Assembly: GCA_965230985.1 (NCBI GenBank)
Contig: OZ246399.1
Span: 591,402 to 655,401 of the forward strand
Direction of reading: 5' to 3'
DNA: 64,000 bases
Source: UBA2211 sp035404185
Lineage (GTDB): Bacteria; Patescibacteriota; Minisyncoccia; Minisyncoccales; Minisyncoccaceae
Shown here: piece by piece, positions 51,091 through 57,066 of the stretch
Numbering within the stretch: the first letter of the stretch is position 1
Layout of the letters: every line of letters starts with the position of its first letter
The notes under the pieces: model-generated
Told to the model about the DNA's origin: nothing
Databases searched by the model: none
The model's input: the letters and a program-made list of their open reading frames with translations, nothing else
Program-made: the position numbers and the translations under genes

Positions 51091-52551
51091 TTATTCTTTG
51101 TCTTTCATTAATGGAAAGAGTATTACCTCTCGCAATGATCCTGAATCGGTCAGCATCGAGACAATCCTATCTATTCCCATTCCAAATCCTGCTGCGGGAG
51201 GCATTCCATACTCTAAGGCCTCAATAAACTCTTCGTCTGATCTTTGAGCTTCTTCGAATCCACCTTTAAATAATTTCTCTTGTCCTCGCAATACATCTCC
51301 TTGATCTAATGAATCATTTTGTTCAGAAAAAGCATTGATAACTTCTGCTCCAGCGACCACTAATTGAAAATTAGCTAATTTTTCTTTATCTAATTCCTTA
51401 GCTAAGGGCTGGAATCCTTTTGGATGATGAATAACAAAAGTTGGTTGAATTATATTTGGTCGACAGTATTTCTTGTAAATCTCATCAGCAATATTTGGCT
51501 TATCAGCTCCTTCAGGAACATCAATTCCCATTTCTATAGCTTTCTTTAATAAAGCTTTTTCATTTAATTCCTCATATTTAATTCCAGTATGCTTTTCTAA
51601 TAAAGCAAAAAATTCTATTCTTTCAAACGGTCCTTTAAAATTCAAAACATTATCACCATATTTAACCTCTGTTGTTCCCAAAACTTTAGTTAAGATAACA
51701 TCAAGCATTCTTTCGGTCATCTTCATTAATTGTTTATAATCAGCATAAGCCCAGTAGAATTCAATCATGGTAAAATCAGGATTGTGGAATTTATCTACTC
51801 CTTCATTTCTAAAACATTTTCCTATTTCATATATCTTTTCAAATCCTCCAACTAACAATCTCTTCAAGTATAATTCTGGAGATATTCTTAAAAATACATC
51901 TACATCCATCGCATTCAAATGAGTTTTAAAAGGCTTAGCTCTGGCTCCGCCGTATAACGATTGAAGAATTGGTGTTTCTACTTCAAAAAATCCATCATCA
52001 TTTAAGAAATTCCTTAATTCTTTAATAAAATTGGAACGAATGATAAACTTCTGTTTTACCTCCGGAGAAAACATCAAATCAAGATATCTTTTTCTATACC
52101 TTTCTTCAATGTCTTTTAAACCATGCCATTTTTCTGGTAATGGTCTTAAAGACTTACAAATCATCTTGTAATCAGTTATCTGAATTGTTTTCTCTCCCCT
52201 CTTGGTCTCGAACAAAACTCCATGAGCTTCGATAAAATCACCCATATCAAAACTATCTAAAAATGATTGATAATTATCTTCACCCATTTTGTCTTTAGCT
52301 AACAGCCCTTGAATTTTTCCTGTCCCATCTTCAAAATCAATAAAAGTCAAAGCACCATGAGTCCTAATCGTCCTTACTCTTCCAACTAAAATAACCTCTT
52401 CTTCTTTTTGTGATAAAGATGCAAAATCATCTAAAACCTTCTTGATTTCATGAGTTCTTTTGACTTCAATAGGATAAGCATTGATTCCGCTCTTTTGAAG
52501 CTTGTTTAATTTTTCAATCCTATTTTGTCTTATTTCGTCTGAAGTAGACAT
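51091..52551 (-). CDS. lysS: Lysyl-tRNA synthetase, class II
   Basis: 486 residues. N-terminal OB anticodon domain (VGRVRTIRTHGALTFIDFED), class II motif 1 (FIKELRNFLNDDGFFEVETP), motif 2 (KIYEIGKCFRNEGVDKFHNP) and motif 3 (PPAAGFGMGIDRIVSMLTDS), all intact. It follows greA with four bases between, so the two share a transcript. Confidence 0.96.
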   Translation of the reverse strand: MSTSDEIRQNRIEKLNKLQKSGINAYPIEVKRTHEIKKVLDDFASLSQKEEEVILVGRVRTIRTHGALTFIDFEDGTGKIQGLLAKDKMGEDNYQSFLDSFDMGDFIEAHGVLFETKRGEKTIQITDYKMICKSLRPLPEKWHGLKDIEERYRKRYLDLMFSPEVKQKFIIRSNFIKELRNFLNDDGFFEVETPILQSLYGGARAKPFKTHLNAMDVDVFLRISPELYLKRLLVGGFEKIYEIGKCFRNEGVDKFHNPDFTMIEFYWAYADYKQLMKMTERMLDVILTKVLGTTEVKYGDNVLNFKGPFERIEFFALLEKHTGIKYEELNEKALLKKAIEMGIDVPEGADKPNIADEIYKKYCRPNIIQPTFVIHHPKGFQPLAKELDKEKLANFQLVVAGAEVINAFSEQNDSLDQGDVLRGQEKLFKGGFEEAQRSDEEFIEALEYGMPPAAGFGMGIDRIVSMLTDSGSLREVILFPLMKDKE

Positions 52552-52555
52552 ATTT

Positions 52556-53014
52556 TTATTCTATTTTTAGTATTTTGTATTTAAGAGATCCTTTAGGAGT
52601 TTTAATCTCCACTTCGGCTCCTTTAGGTTTGTTTAATAAAGCTTGCCCTAAAGGTGACTTGAAAGAAATTCTGTTTTCCATTGGATTAGCTTCTTCCTCT
52701 CCAACAACATGATATCTTTCTTCGTCTTCGCCTTGTTTAATTGTAACATATGAACCGATTTGAACCCAGCCCGTATTCTCATTATCTTGAATTACTTTAG
52801 CCGAGCTAATCAATCTTTCTAAATCAAGAATCTTTCCTTCAATAGCCGCTTGATTATCTTTAGCTTCATCATAGGCTGCATTCTCAGATAAATCACCAAA
52901 AGAAATAGCTTCTTTCAATTGTTCAGCTACCTCAATTCTACCTTCTTTTTTAAGGTATTCAAGTTCTTTCTTTAATTTATCTAAACCTTCTTGTGTTAAA
53001 TATTTACCATCCAT
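52556..53014 (-). CDS. greA: Transcription elongation factor GreA
   Basis: About 152 residues. The N-terminal coiled coil (GLDKLKKELEYLKKEGRIEV, SFGDLSENAAYDEAKDNQAA) carries the acidic tip that stimulates transcript cleavage. The C-terminal FKBP-like domain has ISFKSPLGQALLNKPKGAEV. The frame extends eight codons upstream, but MDGKYLTQEG aligns best with the family start, so that ATG is chosen. Confidence 0.93.
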   Translation of the reverse strand: MDGKYLTQEGLDKLKKELEYLKKEGRIEVAEQLKEAISFGDLSENAAYDEAKDNQAAIEGKILDLERLISSAKVIQDNENTGWVQIGSYVTIKQGEDEERYHVVGEEEANPMENRISFKSPLGQALLNKPKGAEVEIKTPKGSLKYKILKIE

Positions 53015-53177
53015 ATATGTATTGTTCCACGATTCCATTTATAGTCAAAAGACAAAAACCGAACAGCGGATATTATTTATTTAATTTAGAAAAAAGGCCT
53101 AATCGCCTAGATCAATCCTTTTGGAACTAGTATAGCATATATATTTGAGAAAGCAATAGTTATTTTAGAAATAAAAA

Positions 53178-53219
53178 GAGGAGATTTTTGTTGACGAAGT
53201 TTCTCCTTTAACTCCGAAA
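53178..53219 (-). repeat. Gene-3'-end hairpin repeat, copy 1 (E3)
   Basis: On the minus strand TCGGAGTTAA-AGGAGA...AAATCTCCT then TTTTTATTT, two bases after the stop of the zinc-ribbon gene. This copy lacks the inner stem of the others and has a real T tract, so it can terminate. Confidence 0.7.
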
Positions 53220-53221
53220 CC

Positions 53222-53905
53222 CTATCTCATCCACTCCTTCCATGTGTGCTCTTCTTCTTTTTCTAAAAACTGTTCGCACGGTTGCCTTTTATTTCTTGCC
53301 TCAGAAACATAAAAGCATCCTTTACCATCATCTTTCCGCTGACAAGACCAGCAGGCAATTGCTGGCTCAAGAGGATCTCCACAGAGCGACTTGTGGCAAG
53401 ATGGACAAGTCCAGCAGTGGAATTCCTTACTCCATACCGGATTTAATATCCACTGGTGACAACTCCGGCAATAAGCAAGAGGAGACAGCGCAACCTCTTC
53501 TGGAATTGGAAATTGAGGCCTCCCCGTGTCCTTTTCAAAAGGACAGACAGCCGGAAAAATCCAAAACTCTACCCAGCATCCTCCGCCATTAGAGGTTGCC
53601 TCAGCAAGAGAGATCCCCCCTGCTTCTTGGCAGAGATATTCTTGCTGGTTCATCCGGTTTGAACCAAACCCTTTCCAATTCCTGCTTCCACCCCCTTCAT
53701 AAAGAGAGGCGATCCAGCCTTTACCTGAAAGAATCCTGTATAAGATCCTCCCATTTTTAGTGGACTCTTTTTTGAATCCACCACATTCAATTTTCCGAAT
53801 CCCCCCGTAAGCGAATCCTCGACTGATTTCTGAAGGGAAAAGAAATGAGATACCCTTTTTAAGGGCAAATAACCTTTTCCCGTTTTCCAATTCGTATTCT
53901 TTCAT
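53222..53905 (-). CDS. Zinc-ribbon protein of unknown function
   Basis: 227 residues with no family I can name. The N-terminal ~150 residues have many Gly and aromatics. The C-terminal part has four Cys pairs (CRSC, CWTCPSC, CWSC and a single later C), implying two zinc ribbons. It starts at an ATG six bases after GGAGAA, downstream of about 700 bases of structured leader with a consensus promoter. Its end carries hairpin repeat E3. It is GC-richer than greA. Nucleic-acid or protein binding through the ribbons is inferred. Confidence 0.65.
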   Translation of the reverse strand: MKEYELENGKRLFALKKGISFLFPSEISRGFAYGGIRKIECGGFKKESTKNGRILYRILSGKGWIASLYEGGGSRNWKGFGSNRMNQQEYLCQEAGGISLAEATSNGGGCWVEFWIFPAVCPFEKDTGRPQFPIPEEVALSPLAYCRSCHQWILNPVWSKEFHCWTCPSCHKSLCGDPLEPAIACWSCQRKDDGKGCFYVSEARNKRQPCEQFLEKEEEHTWKEWMR

Positions 53906-53931
53906 GATAACTTCTCCATACTATTGCCCTG

Positions 53932-53979
53932 TTTCAGGCAACAAACTAGAGACACAAATCTCCAGATTGTTGTCTGAAA
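53932..53979 (-). repeat. Leader hairpin repeat, copy A (HL)
   Basis: TTTCAG.CAACAATCT and AG.TTGTTG.CTGAAA arms on the minus strand just before the ribosome site of the zinc-ribbon gene. The outer pairs differ from the copies at 55245 and 56293 yet still pair. Confidence 0.7.
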
Positions 53980-54005
53980 CTTTAAACTAAATTTTCAAAC
54001 AACAT

Positions 54006-54063
54006 CCTCCTGCCTCTCTCGGCTCCAATCTCTCCCTTGGATACCGAGAGGATAGCAAGGAGG
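54006..54063 (-). ncRNA. Conserved-apex stem-loop, copy A (HC)
   Basis: A long stem (CCTCC...GGAGG, CCTCTCGG/CCGAGAGAGG) presents an apex reading TCCAAGGGAGAGATTGGA. The copy at 57389-57446 keeps the apex but has a different, equally paired stem. Confidence 0.65.
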
Positions 54064-54281
54064 TTTCTGGAAACGAAGCGGGTTAAACTTCCTTTCCAGC
54101 CGATCTCCTTACTAGAAGACGGCAAACGATATTAAACTCAGGTAATAATCTCTCTCACATTTATACACTCTCCTGTATAAATGACGATGATAACGTTTTC
54201 ACCAAAAGTTAATATCGGACAGGCAGTAATTGGTGTTTTACTGCTTTAGGACCTCGGCCTGTCACCATAACAGACGTCGTT
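54061..54281 (-). ncRNA. Structured RNA domain R1, copy A
   Basis: Runs on the minus strand from ACGACGTCTGTTATGGTGAC through GCCGAGGTCCTAAAGC to a conserved block (CTTCTAGTAAGGAGATCG). GACAGG/CCTGTC encloses GCAGTAA/TTACTGC. In copy B (56388-56580) the inner stem is GCAACAG/CTGTTTGC with the same flanks, so pairing is kept while bases change. There is no ORF. I cannot match it to a known RNA class. Confidence 0.65.
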
Positions 54282-54297
54282 CCCATATTCTTTAACA

Positions 54298-54597
54298 AAG
54301 AACTATTCTTCTCGAAACTCTTCCGAGAAGATTTCTAAAGACCTTTAGTCTTCAGCATATCTTCCCGCAAAAAAAACGGCTGAGAAATCTCTTCAAAGGA
54401 TAGACTCAAGATAGAATCCTTCCTTAAAAGAGATCTCCCAGCCGTTCGAATAAACAACTAGTATCTATTGCTTCATACAGAATTACAGGCAGACCTCAAC
54501 CTGATTCTTTCTTCCTTTCGGAATAGAAGCAACGGGTCCTTTATTTAACTTCGCGGACGAGCGAAAAACTAACATCTGATTTAATGAACTCACTTAC
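54298..54597 (-). ncRNA. Candidate riboswitch-like leader R2, copy A
   Basis: Transcription should begin near 54597. A conserved domain (about 54430-54556, with GGACCCGTT, TATTCCGAAAGGAA and ATCAGGTTGAGGTCTGCCTG) leads directly into a 19-pair hairpin at 54375-54446 followed by eight T residues, a strong intrinsic terminator. After it come GCGGGAAGATATGCTGAAGA and two more hairpins. Copy B at 57470-57789 has the same order. A conserved domain before a terminator in a gene leader is what riboswitches look like; the ligand is unknown. Confidence 0.65.
54375..54446 (-). terminator. Leader terminator in R2 copy A
   Basis: Arms AACGGCTGGGAGATCTCTT and AAGAGATTTCTCAGCCGTT pair at all 19 positions in minus-strand RNA, with two G-U pairs that would be A-C mismatches on the other strand. 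Eight T residues follow (54369-54376). Confidence 0.8.
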
Positions 54598-54603
54598 AAA
54601 ATA

Positions 54604-54632
54604 ACTATATACTACTATCTTATTTTTGTCAA
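54604..54632 (-). promoter_or_regulatory. Promoter of R2 copy A / zinc-ribbon gene unit
   Basis: TTGACA (54627-54632), 17-base spacer, TATAGT (54604-54609) on the minus strand. Confidence 0.8.
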
Positions 54633-54649
54633 CCCCTTAATTATTCACA

Positions 54650-54702
54650 CCTACTTTCGTCCTTTTGGACTCATCGGTTCAGACACACATCTGAAGAATA
54701 GA
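54650..54702 (-). ncRNA. Hammerhead ribozyme, type III
   Basis: Minus strand. Stem III is UCUAUU with AGUAGG (six pairs, two G-U). The cleavage triplet is UUC, with C at 54696. Stem I is TTCAGA/TCTGAA with a six-base loop. The core reads CCGATGA, then stem II GTCC-AAAA-GGAC, then GAA-A. Every conserved core base is present except C for U at position 4. It sits between the 3'-end hairpin of the gene at 54768 and the next promoter, where it could trim the transcript's 3' end. Confidence 0.75.
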
Positions 54703-54760
54703 AAGGAGATTTTTAATGTTTAATAATACATTTTAACGAAGCTCTCCTAATAACTCCGAA
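54703..54760 (-). repeat. Gene-3'-end hairpin repeat, copy 2 (E3)
   Basis: TCGGAGTTATT-AGGAGAGCTTCGTT, inner stem AATGT/ACATT, then AAATCTCCTTTC, eight bases after the stop of the 54768 gene. It has no T tract; the hammerhead follows directly. Confidence 0.7.
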
Positions 54761-54767
54761 CTCCTTA

Positions 54768-55226
54768 TCAAGAGAGGACCGATCCCTCTTGATATTTCCA
54801 TGGAAGACGTTCGTCTTCCGATGGGACGTGCCGAGACGAAGGAGGCTTGTGATAATTCTCCGTCTTTTCCGTCCGGCTGAGTCTATAGACTCGCACCAGA
54901 GGGAGACCGTCCACAAACCCCTGCTCTTGGGAATAGGGAGACTGCGAAAAAGTAATCTCACAGTCCGGCGGGAACATTTCCCGCACATGAAGCATTACCC
55001 ACTCATTCTGTCCCGGTGGCTCAACATCATCCCACCCTTCTGGACAGGGTGGAATATAATACGAAGGAAATGATTCCTCCGTTAATGGGGTTCCTTTTTT
55101 TATCTCCTCAAGTGCTTCTCGAGGAGTGAGAACTACTTCATCCTTCCGGTACACTGGAAAAGGACGAAGCTCCCAGCCCAGTTTAATGGTCCGATAACTC
55201 GGACCCGACGATGATCTACGATACAT
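54768..55226 (-). CDS. Hypothetical protein of the RNA-rich island
   Basis: About 152 residues, starting MYRRSSSGPSYRTIKLGWEL. It is rich in Pro, Glu and Arg (TPREALEEIKKGTPLTEESF, YYIPPCPEGWDDVEPPGQNE), with no membrane helix and no recognised family. The frame is open 37 codons further upstream, but that part is the leader hairpin HL. The ATG at 55224-55226 after AAGGA is chosen. Coding on the minus strand is supported by the hairpin repeats flanking the gene. A 94-codon plus-strand frame overlaps it but lacks such signals. Confidence 0.5.
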   Translation of the reverse strand: MYRRSSSGPSYRTIKLGWELRPFPVYRKDEVVLTPREALEEIKKGTPLTEESFPSYYIPPCPEGWDDVEPPGQNEWVMLHVREMFPPDCEITFSQSPYSQEQGFVDGLPLVRVYRLSRTEKTENYHKPPSSRHVPSEDERLPWKYQEGSVLS

Positions 55227-55244
55227 GGAAATATCCTTGCTTGT

Positions 55245-55282
55245 TTCCAAGCAACAATCTAGAGATATAAATCTACAGATTG
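55245..55282 (-). repeat. Leader hairpin repeat, copy C (HL)
   Basis: TTCCAAG.AACAATCT and AGATTGTT.CTTGGAA arms on the minus strand, immediately upstream of the ribosome site of the 54768 gene. Confidence 0.7.
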
Positions 55283-55325
55283 TTACTTGGAATATTTTAA
55301 AAAAAATTCTATTAACCAGCAGAGA

Positions 55326-55410
55326 ACCGTAAAGCAATTAGCGAGGGGTTTGAATGTATTATATTCTGGAGAGAGATTAGAATATATCCAATACCTCTCC
55401 TGCTTTACGG
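55326..55410 (-). repeat. Long-range hairpin with CCGTAAAGCA arms
   Basis: CCGTAAAGCA and TGCTTTACGG pair across ~65 bases that themselves contain TATTCT/AGAATA pairing. It stands before leader hairpin C and is not seen elsewhere in the window. Confidence 0.5.
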
Positions 55411-55435
55411 ATCGCTACTGATTATTTCTCAATTC

Positions 55436-55462
55436 TGAATTCACTTTATTAAAAATGAACTC
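55436..55462. repeat. Short GAGTTCA/TGAATTC dyad, copy 1
   Basis: GAGTTCA, ~12 AT-rich bases and TGAATTC; a second copy is at 55731-55757. A half copy (GAGTTCATTAAAT) follows the promoter at 54604. Function unknown. Confidence 0.4.
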
Positions 55463-55471
55463 GGAAAAAAG

Positions 55472-55524
55472 AAGGAGATTTTAGATGCTTATCTTACATC
55501 CTTTCGAAGCACTCCTAAGCTCCA
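55472..55524 (-). repeat. Gene-3'-end hairpin repeat, copy 3 (E3)
   Basis: TTGGAGCTT-AGGAGTGCTTCG, inner stem GATG/CATC, AAAATCTCCTTC and then six T residues, nine bases after the stop of the 52-aa gene; a working terminator by sequence. Confidence 0.7.
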
Positions 55525-55532
55525 AACCAACC

Positions 55533-55691
55533 TTAGTAGGGACACTTGTCCCCACTTTCCCTCAGACAGATAATTCCATTACCTATCTGCGGACCCCAAG
55601 TGGAAGAGTCGCCGATTATTTCGGCAAACCCTCCACACTTGAGACATTTATCGGGGATTAGTCCCCGATAATCCTCATTCTCTTCGCTCAT
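55533..55691 (-). CDS. 52-residue zinc-ribbon mini-protein
   Basis: Begins MSEENEDYRGLIPDKCLKCG and ends CLRESGDKCPY, so four Cys (CLKC, then two single Cys seven residues apart) could hold one zinc. The ATG follows GGGAGGAAAGTAA, a strong Shine-Dalgarno. The gene ends nine bases before an E3 hairpin with a T tract. It resembles the ribbons of the 53222 protein only in Cys spacing. A 58-codon plus-strand frame with its own AAGGAG overlaps it (55485-55661), so strand is not beyond doubt. Confidence 0.55.
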   Translation of the reverse strand: MSEENEDYRGLIPDKCLKCGGFAEIIGDSSTWGPQIGNGIICLRESGDKCPY

Positions 55692-55730
55692 TTACTTTCC
55701 TCCCTCTTTTAAATTAACTACTCCCTTGTT

Positions 55731-55757
55731 TGAATTCACCTTAATAAGATGAACTCA
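55731..55757. repeat. Short GAGTTCA/TGAATTC dyad, copy 2
   Basis: GAGTTCA, 11 bases and TGAATTC, between the E3 element of the 55843 gene and the 52-aa gene. Confidence 0.4.
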
Positions 55758-55764
55758 ATAAGAG

Positions 55765-55826
55765 AAAGGAGATTTTGAATGTTTTATCTATCACATTCTA
55801 ACGAAGCTCTCCTTGATAACTCCGAA
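55765..55826 (-). repeat. Gene-3'-end hairpin repeat, copy 4 (E3)
   Basis: TCGGAGTTATCA-AGGAGAGCTTCGTT, inner stem GAATGT/ACATTC, then AAATCTCCTTTC, 17 bases after the stop of the 55843 gene. Confidence 0.7.
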
Positions 55827-55842
55827 CCGATACCTGTAGGGT

Positions 55843-56229
55843 TCAAACCCTTACGAACCCTGCGTGGCGGAAGACCGTCACTTTTTTAATTGAGCCGTCT
55901 TTTTGTGGCTCATCCATGCTCTCCCTTTTGGAGAAAGCATAGACCGGACGAGCACCCGCCCGCCGGATAGCATTCTCAAGGGACGCCATAAAAAATGGCG
56001 CACCCCCGATCATTACCTCTTGCCCAGGAATTATACTCCCCTGAGCAAGAATGAGGAGGTCTACAACCCCTTGGGCTGCATCCTCCAACTCCTTCGGCGA
56101 GGGTATCTCGTCGAAGGTGATCATCCTCTGTACTTTCTTCCGGATATCATCCGAAAGATCCCAGACACCAACTGCCTTTTGTTCGGCAGTTGCAACGTGC
56201 TGGGTTGCATTAATGACAATGCCTCCCAT
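55843..56229 (-). CDS. Small Rossmann-like protein, uncharacterised
   Basis: 128 residues. MGGIVINATQHVATAEQKAV opens with an N-x-T-x-H...EQ motif. GVVDLLILAQ and MIGGAPFFMASLENAIRRAG follow, then ARPVYAFSKRES and a C-terminal VTVFRHAGFVRV. The pattern suggests a compact alpha/beta domain. I recall similar uncharacterised bacterial proteins but no proven function. The upstream frame overlaps leader hairpin HL, so the ATG at 56227-56229 downstream of GAGAGG is chosen. It is the best conserved-looking protein of the island. Confidence 0.7.
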   Translation of the reverse strand: MGGIVINATQHVATAEQKAVGVWDLSDDIRKKVQRMITFDEIPSPKELEDAAQGVVDLLILAQGSIIPGQEVMIGGAPFFMASLENAIRRAGARPVYAFSKRESMDEPQKDGSIKKVTVFRHAGFVRV

Positions 56230-56292
56230 AAATACACAACCTCTCTCTTTTAAAAGGCAAGAGTCGCCTATTGCTATGAAACACTTGATTGG

Positions 56293-56340
56293 TTCCAAGC
56301 AACAATCTAGAGATATAAGTCTACAGATTGTTGCCTAGAA
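56293..56340 (-). repeat. Leader hairpin repeat, copy B (HL)
   Basis: TTCTAGGCAACAATCT and AGATTGTTGCTTGGAA arms on the minus strand, upstream of the 55843 gene's start. Confidence 0.7.
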
Positions 56341-56387
56341 TATTTTAAAATGAACTACTTTCCCTACTCTTAATAGTATAGTAAGGA

Positions 56388-56580
56388 CATTCCTAGAAAC
56401 GAAGTGGGTTAGGCCTCTTTTCCAGTCGATCTCCTTACTAGAAGAACGATAAACGATTTTTTAACCTTAGGCCATAACTCTCTCCGAGCTTTCTTGTCGC
56501 CTAAAATTAATATATCGGACAGGCAAACAGTTGGTTGCTGTTGCTTTAGGACCTCGGCCTATCACCATAACAGACGTCGC
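56388..56580 (-). ncRNA. Structured RNA domain R1, copy B
   Basis: Shares ACGTCTGTTATGGTGA, GGCCGAGGTCCTAAAGCA, GCCTGTCCGATAT and CTTCTAGTAAGGAGATCG with copy A, separated by unalignable loops. The inner stem GCAACAG/CTGTTTGC replaces GCAGTAA/TTACTGC. Confidence 0.65.
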
Positions 56581-56633
56581 TCCTTTGATTTTAATATAAT
56601 GTGCTATTCTCCTTTCTTGCGAAAGAAGGTAAT

Positions 56634-56823
56634 GGAGACGAGTCTTGTATTATTTTAGCTCATTTCCATAACTTTCCTTCGTAATCTCTTTTAAAATAGG
56701 AGAGGAGATTTAGAGTCTTAACGAACCATGTTAAGACGCTATTACGGAGATCTCCTCAACTCCGATCTTCCTAATTTGGAAGAAAGTGGGAAAGATGAGC
56801 TTTGTATTATTTTTGCTCATCTT
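56634..56823. repeat. Tandem imperfect repeat containing GTATTATTTT hairpins
   Basis: Bases 56634-56667 and 56792-56823 are both hairpins with a shared loop (AAAATAATACAA on the minus strand) and similar 3' flanks. On the plus strand the same bases read as two related peptide stretches (CIILAHFHNF, CIIFAHLHNF), part of a 62-codon frame at 56728-56916. RNA structure and coding explanations cannot be separated by eye. Confidence 0.5.
56701..56765 (-). repeat. Hairpin repeat E3, copy 5
   Basis: TCGGAGTTG-AGGAG, inner stem GTCTTAAC/GTTAAGAC, then AAATCTCCTCTCC. Unlike copies 1-4 it does not follow a clear minus-strand gene. Confidence 0.6.
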
Positions 56824-56847
56824 CACAACTTTCTTTCAAAAGAAAAA

Positions 56848-56903
56848 GGGGTAACAAATGTTGTGATACTGCATGAAAAGAGTACCGCAACACTTATTAC
56901 CCC
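56848..56903 (-). terminator. Attenuator-like terminator in the leader of the 55843 gene
   Basis: A near-continuous ~23-pair hairpin (GGGGTAATAAGTGTTG with CAACATTTGTTACCCC, then inner pairs) is followed by TTTTTCTTTT on the minus strand. Several pairs are G-U in that strand only. It is ~90 bases after a consensus promoter and ahead of R1, so it can abort transcription before the gene. An upstream CAATGC/GCATTG hairpin loops out AAGGAG next to a possible 11-codon leader peptide (TTG at 56932 to stop at 56897). Confidence 0.6.
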
Positions 56904-56994
56904 TCAACGGAATTAAAAGTATTTATTGGCAATGCCTCTCTCCTTGCATTGACGTGACTTATTTAATTTTTAATAACTTCATCCTAACAACTAT

Positions 56995-57023
56995 ACTATA
57001 CAACACTATTCATTTTCTGTCAA
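56995..57023 (-). promoter_or_regulatory. Promoter of the R1-B / 55843 gene unit
   Basis: TTGACA (57018-57023), 17-base spacer, TATAGT (56995-57000) on the minus strand. Confidence 0.8.
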
Positions 57024-57066
57024 GGCCTAGTTATCCACACCCTGTTTAAAATAAGGAGTGCCTGTT

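Noticed and set aside
54061..54281. Group I or group II intron in the RNA-rich island
   Set aside because: Some blocks resemble intron core or rRNA sequence, but there are no interrupted exons, no P7 pair, no domain V and no intron ORF.
54789..55073. 94-codon plus-strand frame opposite the island gene at 54768
   Set aside because: Arg-rich, no ribosome site, and the minus-strand gene has leader hairpin, Shine-Dalgarno and E3 element in order.
53178..56765. Integron attC sites
   Set aside because: The repeats sit at gene ends, but the attC outer core sequences (GTTRRRY and complement) are not at the borders and no integrase is in the window.
56728..56916. 62-codon plus-strand ORF as a certain gene
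   Set aside because: Its ends coincide with hairpin E3 copy 5 and a minus-strand terminator, and no well-spaced ribosome site is seen. Kept only as an open question under findings.
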